A DNA stretch of 64,000 nucleotides from VRUE01 sp033856275 (GTDB taxonomy: Bacteria > Actinomycetota > Thermoleophilia > Solirubrobacterales > 70-9). The position numbers were made by a program, and so were the translations under genes. The notes below the pieces were generated by a model that worked only from the letters and a program-made list of their open reading frames with translations, had not been told where the DNA came from and did not search any database. The stretch spans positions 62,001 through 126,000 of the forward strand of contig JAWVFJ010000006.1 in NCBI GenBank assembly GCA_033856275.1, read 5' to 3'. Shown here piece after piece: positions 57,946 through 64,000 of the stretch (position 1 is the stretch's first letter; the number at the start of each line of letters is the position of its first letter).

Positions 57946-58875
57946 ATGGACCCGGCAATCATCGTCTTCGGACTAGGAATCGGCGCGCTCGTCGGCATGA
58001 CCGGCATGGGCGGTGGATCCCTGATGACGCCGTTGTTGATCCTGATCTTCGGGATCCAGCCGACGACGGCAATCGGCACCGACATCTTCTACTCGGCGGT
58101 TACCAAGACGGTCGGCGGCTGGCGCCACTTCCGCATGAAGACGGTGAACACGGAGCTGGTCAAGTGGCTTGCGCTCGGTTCTGTTCCAGCGGCAGTGCTC
58201 GGCGTTGCGATCGTCTCGGTGCTGGAGAGCCACATCGGTGAAGACCGGCTCGACTCGCTTGTCTACGCCGTCCTGGGGGGGACCCTGCTGATGGTCGGGA
58301 TCATCACCCTTACCCGGGCGCTGATTCTGCGCGATCTCGTCGAGGAGCGCGATCGCTTCGACGTCGAGCGCCGCCACAAGGTCGCCGCGGTGCTGATCGG
58401 CGCCACCACGGGCCTCGTGATCGGGGTTACCTCGGCCGGCTCCGGCACGGTGATCGCGATCCTGCTGATCGCGATTTATCGCCTCGCCCCCAAGAAGGTG
58501 GTCGGCACCGACGTCTTCCACGCGGCGATCCTGCTCTGGGCGGCCGGCATCGCCCACTGGGTAGGCGGCAACGTCGACTTCACCCTCGCCGCAAACATCC
58601 TGATCGGCTCTGTCCCTGGCGTCGTTATCGGGGCCGCGCTCTCCGATCGGGCGCCGCAGGGCTTCATCCGCACTGCGCTCGGCGTCGTCCTCGTTGGCTC
58701 CGGCATCGTCACGATCCAGAAGGGCGATCCGACCGTCTGGCCGATCGCCGCTGCCGTCGCCGCGCTTGGCCTTGGCGCCATCCTCGCCGCGCCTCGTGTG
58801 CTCCACCGTCGCCGCGAGCGCGAAGCGCAAGCCGCCGCTCGCGCGGCGGCGCTGGCGCCGGACGCAACCGGCTGA
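57946..58875 (+). CDS. TauE/SafE family permease (sulfite/organosulfonate exporter-like)
   Basis: A 309-residue TauE/SafE membrane protein with about eight helices. GALVGMTGMGGGSLMTPLLI and GATTGLVIGVTSAGSGTVIA are the two repeat signatures, and GTDIFYSAVTKTVGGWRHF is common. The family exports sulfite or imports/exports organic sulfonates. It is divergent from the ABC importer and followed by an Rrf2 gene, so sulfur metabolism is possible. ATG 57946. The C-terminal tail is basic and Ala-rich. Confidence 0.9.
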   Translation: MDPAIIVFGLGIGALVGMTGMGGGSLMTPLLILIFGIQPTTAIGTDIFYSAVTKTVGGWRHFRMKTVNTELVKWLALGSVPAAVLGVAIVSVLESHIGEDRLDSLVYAVLGGTLLMVGIITLTRALILRDLVEERDRFDVERRHKVAAVLIGATTGLVIGVTSAGSGTVIAILLIAIYRLAPKKVVGTDVFHAAILLWAAGIAHWVGGNVDFTLAANILIGSVPGVVIGAALSDRAPQGFIRTALGVVLVGSGIVTIQKGDPTVWPIAAAVAALGLGAILAAPRVLHRRREREAQAAARAAALAPDATG

Positions 58876-58893
58876 CTGATTAACTAGCTGCCT

Positions 58894-59349
58894 ATGCGTG
58901 TTTCGGCCAAGGCTGACTATGCGGTGCGGGCGGCAGCCGAGCTTGCCGCTGCCGAGGAGGGTCCGGTCAAGGGCGAGAAGCTTGCCGAGGCGCAGGACAT
59001 CCCCCTGCAGTTCCTCGAGCACATCCTCTTGGAGTTGAAGCATGCGGGGATCGTGCGTGCGCGCCGGGGCGCCAAGGGCGGTTACTGGCTCGCCCGGCCG
59101 GCCGACGAGGTGACGATCGCCGATGTCGTCCGCGCCGTCGAGGGTCCGATCGCCCACGTGCAGTCGGCGCCGCCGGAGTCAATCGAGTACCGCGGCAATG
59201 CCGAGCACCTGCAGGAGGTCTGGATCGCCGTGCGCGCCAGCCTCCGCACAGTGCTCGAGCACGTCACCCTTGCCGACCTGGTCGGCGGCCAGCTGCCCAG
59301 CGAGGTCTCCGCCCTCGCCGCGCAGCCGGACGCCTGGGTCGCGCGCTAG
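58894..59349 (+). CDS. Rrf2-family transcriptional regulator without cysteines
   Basis: A 151-residue Rrf2 protein: MRVSAKADYAVRAAAELAA, LAEAQDIPLQFLEHILLELK and GIVRARRGAKGGYWLARPAD form the winged HTH. No Cys is present anywhere, so it lacks the Fe-S ligands of IscR or NsrR and resembles CymR-like members. The neighbouring TauE/SafE gene suggests control of sulfur metabolism. ATG 58894. Its stop shares CTAG with the convergent frameshifted gene. Confidence 0.88.
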   Translation: MRVSAKADYAVRAAAELAAAEEGPVKGEKLAEAQDIPLQFLEHILLELKHAGIVRARRGAKGGYWLARPADEVTIADVVRAVEGPIAHVQSAPPESIEYRGNAEHLQEVWIAVRASLRTVLEHVTLADLVGGQLPSEVSALAAQPDAWVAR

Positions 59350-59975
59350 GACGCGAGTCGGAACGGCGGATAGTCGTCCGTGACGAGGACGAAGGCGTAG
59401 CCGACGACGCGGTTGTGCCAGCGGATCGTCCCGTCGACAAATTTGAAGATGCCGCGCGGGTAGCGGCCGGTGAAGAGGATCGCGAACCAGGCTCCGATCA
59501 CGGCGAAGAAAACGCCGATTAGAGGAAGAACAGCACGATGTAGTGCGGGATCGCCAGCAGCCACTTGACCAGCGGCAGCCCTCGCTCGAGGCGCTCGGCG
59601 TCGGGTAGGCGAAGTCGAGGTGAACCGCCTGGTACTCGTCGGTTGAGGGGTATTCGTCGTCCATCAGCGCGAGGTAGACGCCGATGCGGTTGGCGAAGCG
59701 CATCATTTCCAGGTTCCAGTCGTACCACCAGCGCGGATACTTCTTGCGAAAGAGCAGCATCAGCACAATTGGCAGCACGACCAGGCTGCCGCCGGCGATC
59801 GCGCCGCTGAAACCCGCTCCGTTGGACTGGGCGCCGCCGGCTAGCTCGGCGCCGGAAGCAGGGCGGCGACGATTGCGATCGGGATCACGGTAAAGATCCG
59901 GAAGAAGGTCGTCAGCCGGTTGAGCTCGCGCTCCGGATAGTCGACTGAGAACGTGACTGGGTAGGACGGTGGCAT
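59346..59975 (-). pseudogene. DUF4389 membrane protein, broken by three frameshifts
   Basis: From ATG 59975 (good GGGGGAGAG site) the protein begins YPVTFSVDYPERELNRLTTF and then leaves frame after AALLPAP. A second frame continues GGSLVVLPIVLMLLFRKKYP to HLDFAYP, a third has DAERLERGLPLVKWLLAIPH and a fourth has GVFFAVIGAWFAILFTGRYP to the end. Each shift equals loss of one base, all in runs of C (near 59847, 59607 and 59522). The order fits one intact DUF4389 protein, so this is either a pseudogene or has sequencing errors in homopolymers. Confidence 0.8.
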
Positions 59976-60031
59976 CTCTCCCCCTTTGGCGGTTTGAGGA
60001 CGAGTACCAGCCGCCTAGCTGTATTCCTTCC

Positions 60032-61435
60032 TCAGTCCGCTGCTGGCACCCCACCTGCAACGACGTTGACGAAGTTCTCCAGGTGACGGGTCGTCCAGCA
60101 CTCGAAGGCGCCATCGCAGTAACGCTCGTAGGCGGCCATCACCGAGTCGCCGTAGTTCCAATAGAGCTTCGGCTCGGGGTTGAGCCAGAAGAGCCGGCCG
60201 GCCCGTTCGGCCACCTGGGCGAAGACGTCGGCGCGGGGCTCGCGGCCATTGGTACGGGCGTCGCCGAGCACGATCACGGTCGAGCGGGGGTCGAGGTCGT
60301 CGGATATCTCGCCGAGGAACTCGAGCCAGACACGGCCGTAGTCGGTGTAGCCGGAGACGTCGGCGACGCCACCCTCGCTGGAGATCCGCTGGGCGATCAC
60401 GCGGAAGTCACGCTCGTGCTCAAAGACATCGGTGACCTCGGAGATGCGCTCGATGAAGACGAAGCTGCGCAGCTTGCGAAAGGAGTCGTGCAGGGCGTGC
60501 AGGACCGAGAGGAAGAAGACGCTGGCCGAGGTGACCGAGGTGGAGACGTCGCATAGAACGTAGATCTCCGGCCGGCGGGGGCGCTTGGGTCGGTAGCGGA
60601 TGTGCATCGGCACGCCGCCCGTCTCCAACGAGGTGCGCATCGTGCGCCGCACGTCGACCGTCTGGCCCTTGCGCCGGCCGCGCTGCTCGTGGCCCAGCGT
60701 CGCCAGGCGCCGCTTCATCTGCGAGACGGCGCGATGCACGGCGGCGAGATCCTGGGTCGGGCTGGTCGGCAGAGCTCGGTCGAGCTCGGCCAGCGGGCGG
60801 GCAGGGGGCAGGGTGGAGGTGCGCTCGATCAGGTCGCGCTCGAGCTCGCGGCGTAGGTGGCGCTCGAAGGCGTTGAGCTGGTCGCGATCGATCGGCGGCA
60901 GCTCGGCTGCGCCGTCCTCGGCCGGGGCCTGGGTGCCAGCGGCGAGGCCGAGCGTGCGCCGGATTCGTTGCACGTCGACGCCGACCACGCCCGAGCCCTC
61001 GCCCTCGCGACCGAAGGCCGAGATCGCCAGCCGCGCCAGGTCGCGCATCTCGCCGTCGTTGCCCTCGACGATCGCCTGGCGCACCTGCTCGCGCAGCTCG
61101 TCGATGTCGAGCCGCTCGGCGCCCTCGTGGCGCCGTCCCTGCTCCTCGATCCCGCGCGAGATCGCCTCGGTCTCGGCGGCGCGGAAGAACCAGCGCTCGA
61201 ACAGCAGCTCAAACAAACGGCGGTCCTCCTGCGACTTGGCGATCGTCGCCGCCAGCGCCTCGCGAAAGTCCTCGCGCGAGGTCCAGGGCACCTGGTCCAA
61301 CGCCGCGAAGGCGTCGAGGATCTCCGAGGTGCCGACCGCTACACCCTCGCTTCGCAGCTCCTCGCAAAAACCGAGCAGCTTTGCGGCGAGTCCGGGCGGG
61401 CCCGTCTCAGCCTTGGGGCCGTACGGGCTCGGCAA
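60032..61435 (-). CDS. VWA domain protein, CoxE-like
   Basis: A 467-residue protein with a long helical N-terminal half and a C-terminal von Willebrand A domain: YVLCDVSTSVTSASVFFLSV contains the MIDAS DxSxS, TDYGRVWLEFLGEI the Thr, and VIVLGDARTNGREPRADVF the third loop. CoxE-like proteins work with MoxR ATPases to assemble metal enzymes. The upstream MoxR gene overlaps it by 29 bases. TTG 61435 is the only start available. No CO-dehydrogenase subunits are in the window. Confidence 0.88.
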   Translation of the reverse strand: MPSPYGPKAETGPPGLAAKLLGFCEELRSEGVAVGTSEILDAFAALDQVPWTSREDFREALAATIAKSQEDRRLFELLFERWFFRAAETEAISRGIEEQGRRHEGAERLDIDELREQVRQAIVEGNDGEMRDLARLAISAFGREGEGSGVVGVDVQRIRRTLGLAAGTQAPAEDGAAELPPIDRDQLNAFERHLRRELERDLIERTSTLPPARPLAELDRALPTSPTQDLAAVHRAVSQMKRRLATLGHEQRGRRKGQTVDVRRTMRTSLETGGVPMHIRYRPKRPRRPEIYVLCDVSTSVTSASVFFLSVLHALHDSFRKLRSFVFIERISEVTDVFEHERDFRVIAQRISSEGGVADVSGYTDYGRVWLEFLGEISDDLDPRSTVIVLGDARTNGREPRADVFAQVAERAGRLFWLNPEPKLYWNYGDSVMAAYERYCDGAFECWTTRHLENFVNVVAGGVPAAD

Positions 61436-62288
61436 GCTTCACCCCGACTCGCTCGGCGACCAGGTCGATGTCGGTGCGGTGCTTGACGATGATCGACATC
61501 GATTGCTCGAAGGTCTTGCGGTCGATGTCCTCGGCTCCCATCAGCAACAGCGTGCGCGCCCAGTCGATCGACTCGGCGATCGAGGGCGGCTTCTTCAGGT
61601 CGAGGTCGCGGATCATCCGCACCACCTCCACCATCCGGCGCGCCAGCGACTCCGGCAGCTCGGGCGCGTGCAGGCGGACGATCTCCATCTCGCGCTCGAG
61701 GTCGGGATAGTCGAGCCAGAGGTAGAGGCAGCGACGCTTCAGCGCCTCGGTCAGCTCGCGCGAGTTGTTCGAGGTGAGGACGACGATCGGCATCGTCGTC
61801 GCCGATACCTGACCCAGCTCCGGGATCGTGATCTGGAAGTCGGAGAGCAACTCGAGCAGCATCGCCTCGAACTCCTGGTCGGTCTTGTCGATCTCGTCGA
61901 TCAAGAGCACGACCGGCTCGGGGCTGGCGATCGCTTGCATCAGCGGTCGCTCGAGCAGGAACTCCTTGTCGAAGATGTCGCCGTGCACGTCCTCCCAACC
62001 GTCCTCGCCGCCGGCCTGGATGCGCAGCAGTTGCTTGCGGTAGTTCCACTCGTAGAGGGCCTTGGCCTCGTCGAGGCCCTCGTAGCACTGCAGGCGGATC
62101 AGCTCGCGACCCGTGGCGCGTGAGAGCGCCTTGGCCAACTCGGTCTTGCCGACCCCCGCCGGGCCCTCGACCAGGACAGGCTTGTCAAGGCGCTGGGCGA
62201 GGAAGGAAACCAGTGCGGCGGGCTCGTCGGCCAGGTAGCCGACCTCGGCGAGCGCCTCCTTAACCTCCGCTGCAGAACCATCGGTCAC
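61407..62288 (-). CDS. MoxR-family AAA ATPase
   Basis: A 293-residue MoxR AAA protein. Walker A is in PVLVEGPAGVGKTELAKAL, Walker B in VVLLIDEIDKTDQEFEAML, and sensor 1 in PIVVLTSNNSRELTEALKRR; LYEWNYRKQLLRIQAG is the MoxR-specific segment. It remodels a partner, here the VWA protein encoded next. GTG 62288 is divergent from a small membrane-protein gene only 23 bases away. Confidence 0.92.
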   Translation of the reverse strand: MTDGSAAEVKEALAEVGYLADEPAALVSFLAQRLDKPVLVEGPAGVGKTELAKALSRATGRELIRLQCYEGLDEAKALYEWNYRKQLLRIQAGGEDGWEDVHGDIFDKEFLLERPLMQAIASPEPVVLLIDEIDKTDQEFEAMLLELLSDFQITIPELGQVSATTMPIVVLTSNNSRELTEALKRRCLYLWLDYPDLEREMEIVRLHAPELPESLARRMVEVVRMIRDLDLKKPPSIAESIDWARTLLLMGAEDIDRKTFEQSMSIIVKHRTDIDLVAERVGVKLAEPVRPQG

Positions 62289-62311
62289 GAGGGCGATGAT
62301 AATCCCGTGCT

Positions 62312-62566
62312 GTGCTCGACCTCGTCCTGCCGCTTGCCGCGCTGCTGCCACACAGCGCGGGCCCCTACATAGCGCTGATGCTGATCGGCTTCGCGGTCGG
62401 CATCCTCGGCCACCTCAGCTCGGCCCGATGGCTGGTCGCCGCCGGCGTGATCCTGATCTTCCTCGGCGCCTTCCTCTTCCCGGTGGCGGTGAACTTCACC
62501 CAGGACAGCCCGCGCGATCTCGATGCGCCAGCGGAAGGCACCCGTCCGGTCGAAATCGTCCCGTAG
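62312..62566 (+). CDS. Small two-helix membrane protein
   Basis: An 84-residue protein with two to three hydrophobic segments (LDLVLPLAALL, AGPYIALMLIGFAVGILGHL, WLVAAGVILIFLGAFLFPVA) and an acidic tail. GTG 62312. No known family; small envelope protein by inference. It diverges from the MoxR gene. Confidence 0.65.
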   Translation: MLDLVLPLAALLPHSAGPYIALMLIGFAVGILGHLSSARWLVAAGVILIFLGAFLFPVAVNFTQDSPRDLDAPAEGTRPVEIVP

Positions 62567-62813
62567 CTGCCGCACTTCTTTTCGCTATGCGGCGGAAATG
62601 CGAACTGCACATCTCGGCGGAGGAGCAGCCGAGGCGTTTCGAACAGCGTGCCGCCAACCCGCTCAAGGCTTGAAGCTGACACTCGCGTGTAGCGGTCGCC
62701 CGCACCGTGATCGGGACGATCGATCCGGATGCGAAGCTGGGACCGGGAGCCGCCGCCTAAGCGCTAGCTTTATGGCTACGCCAACCCGATCCTCGTCCAG
62801 GAGGCCCACAGTT

Positions 62814-63932
62814 TTGAACCAAGTTCGCATCCTTTCCGTTTTTGTCGCCCTGATCGCGCTGACTTCAGCATTCGCTGCTTGCGGCGGCAGCGGCAGCGAT
62901 GACCCCCAGACGGTCGTCGACGAAGCGACGCTGCGGGGGGTCGAAAGCGGCAAGATCGACCTTGCGGTCGCTGTGGGCGTCAAAGGCAAGAAGGGCGGCA
63001 ATGTCGACGTCAGCCTTTCCGGTCCCTTCCAGAGCGAAAGCGAAGCCGAATTGCCCGAACTCGACCTTTCCTTCTCCGCCAAGGGCTCGGTCAGCGGCGA
63101 AAAGCTCGACCGCGAAGGCGGTTTCACCCTGCTCGGCAACAAGGCTTACGTCGCCTACGAAGGCACCGAGTACGAAGTCGATTCGACTACCTTCAACTTC
63201 GTCAAATCGATGCTGAACCAGCAAGGCGGTGGGCAGGACCAGTCAAGCGAAGTCGCGGCTTGCCAGGAAGCTGCCAGTGGCCTCGAACTGGGCAAATTCG
63301 TCGAAAACCTCAAGGACGAAGGCGTCGCCGACGTCGGCGACACTAGTACGACCAAGATCAGCGGCGACCTGAACGCAACCGGCGCGGTCGAAGCGTTCAG
63401 CGAACTGATCGACGATCCCGCTTGCAACGAACAGCTGAGCGCCGCCGGGTCGTTGCCCTCTGCGGCCGAACTCGACAAAGCGAAGAGCACGGTCAAGGAC
63501 TCGGTCAAGTCCGCCCACGTCGATCTCTACGTCGGAGACGACCACATCGTTCGCAGGATCTCAGCAAAGGCGACGATCGAACCGCCCAAGAACGCCAAGG
63601 CCAGCGCGAAACGCGTCGATCTCGACCTCGATTTGACTTTGACCGGGGTCAATGAAGAGCAGGCGATCTCGGCGCCCAGCAGTGCCAAGCCGCTCAGCAA
63701 CCTCTTCCTCAAGCTGGGCATCAACCCGATCGAACTGCTCGGCGCCTTCCAGAACGGCGGCGGCGCGGGTGGCCTCGGCAGCCTGCTGGAAGGACTCAAC
63801 AACGCCGGCGGCGGCTCGTCGGGCGGCGGTGGCGGCGGCAGCTCAGGCGGTGGCCAGCAGTCTTATTACGAATGCCTCGGTGAAGCCCACACCCCCGTGG
63901 ACATCCAGAACTGCACGGGATTGCTCCAGTAG
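62814..63932 (+). CDS. Lipoprotein, LppX-LprG-like or unknown, GAA-rich
   Basis: A 372-residue lipoprotein: signal and lipobox (FVALIALTSAFAACGG) followed by an alpha/beta region with DLAVAVGVKGKKGGNVDVSL, EGGFTLLGNKAYVAYEGTEY and ISGDLNATGAVEAFSELIDD, reminiscent of LppX/LprG-like lipid-binding lipoproteins. A C-terminal Gly/Ser-rich linker ends in YYECLGEAHTPVDIQNC. TTG 62814 has AGGAGG 9 bases upstream. Glutamate is coded by GAA about 25 times and GAG twice, opposite to its neighbours. Intergenic 62567-62813 holds nothing I can name. Confidence 0.75.
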   Translation: MNQVRILSVFVALIALTSAFAACGGSGSDDPQTVVDEATLRGVESGKIDLAVAVGVKGKKGGNVDVSLSGPFQSESEAELPELDLSFSAKGSVSGEKLDREGGFTLLGNKAYVAYEGTEYEVDSTTFNFVKSMLNQQGGGQDQSSEVAACQEAASGLELGKFVENLKDEGVADVGDTSTTKISGDLNATGAVEAFSELIDDPACNEQLSAAGSLPSAAELDKAKSTVKDSVKSAHVDLYVGDDHIVRRISAKATIEPPKNAKASAKRVDLDLDLTLTGVNEEQAISAPSSAKPLSNLFLKLGINPIELLGAFQNGGGAGGLGSLLEGLNNAGGGSSGGGGGGSSGGGQQSYYECLGEAHTPVDIQNCTGLLQ

Positions 63933-64000
63933 CCGCGTTTCTTCGCACTCCATATGGCTGGCCCTATCTGCTGACGCCGCTGATCCCGCTGGCGGTGGTG
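63933..64000 (+). other. Right edge, possible start of a membrane protein
   Basis: After the lipoprotein stop a short open stretch reads RTPYGWPYLLTPLIPLAVV to the edge, which looks like the beginning of a hydrophobic protein, but no start codon can be fixed. Confidence 0.25.

Noticed and set aside
60600..62123. 507-codon frame antisense to the VWA and MoxR genes
   Set aside because: Ser/Arg-rich shadow; crosses two well-supported genes.
1..64000. CRISPR arrays, tRNA or rRNA genes, transposases
   Set aside because: No regularly spaced direct repeats, cloverleaf sequences, rRNA signatures or transposase motifs were recognised by eye.

Overview
The window is high-GC (roughly two-thirds G+C), densely coded bacterial DNA with frequent GTG and TTG starts and many 1-4 base gene overlaps. 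The gene set (actinobacterial-type integration host factor, Holin-X and DUF3618 proteins, HemQ-type chlorite dismutase fold, YrbE/MlaE permease pair with MMPL transporter, FprA-type ferredoxin reductase, c-di-GMP riboswitch in front of a secreted protein) points to a deep-branching actinobacterium, most likely class Thermoleophilia (Solirubrobacterales). This placement is an inference from gene content; no rRNA, tRNA, prophage, insertion sequence or CRISPR array was seen.

Layout. 1-4.8 kb: small enzymes and secreted proteins (VOC, DUF4234, SixA phosphatase, GH114 glycosidase, amidase). 4.8-13 kb: acyl-CoA catabolism, with two acyl-CoA dehydrogenases facing an operon of enoyl-CoA hydratase, acyl-CoA carboxylase beta subunit, beta-keto acid cleavage enzyme, class III CoA-transferase and a MerR regulator. 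13-20 kb: a TTA-codon-rich low-GC secreted protein, two SDR enzymes, a cyclase/AAA/TPR regulator and a nitrilase-TetR operon behind a palindromic operator. 20-22 kb: small membrane proteins and a BolA / CGFS glutaredoxin / IscA-type Fe-S trafficking group. 22-31 kb: a glycosyltransferase-flippase fusion, a large membrane protein, HemQ, a PAS/CxxC protein and ferredoxin reductase. 31-38 kb: a hairpin-rich convergent spacer, MetH, aldehyde dehydrogenase, HD-GYP phosphodiesterase. 38-41 kb: c-di-GMP-I riboswitch and secreted target gene, PQQ-type sugar dehydrogenase, lipoprotein. 41-49 kb: YrbE/YrbE/MlaF/MMPL lipid-transport operon and small genes. 49-55 kb: an alpha-oxoamine synthase divergent from a GNAT-like protein (possible sphingoid/ceramide pair), AlkA-like glycosylase, PAS-GAF-GGDEF-EAL protein. 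55-64 kb: ThiXYZ-like ABC importer, TauE/SafE permease, Rrf2 regulator, a frameshifted DUF4389 gene, VWA/MoxR pair and a lipoprotein.

Most notable: (1) two related ~110-120 bp palindromic elements (27030-27139 and 44983-45101) that are stop-free in the host gene frame and encode similar peptides, the second apparently inserted inside the MMPL coding region; (2) a c-di-GMP riboswitch whose conserved aptamer strand is perfectly complementary to the downstream ribosome-binding/start region, next to an HD-GYP gene; (3) a possible pseudoknot over the start of the beta-keto acid cleavage enzyme gene; (4) two co-varying palindromic operators in front of the nitrilase-TetR operon and the aldehyde dehydrogenase; (5) the oxoamine synthase/GNAT pair; (6) a TTA-rich gene in DNA whose other genes use CTG/CTC.
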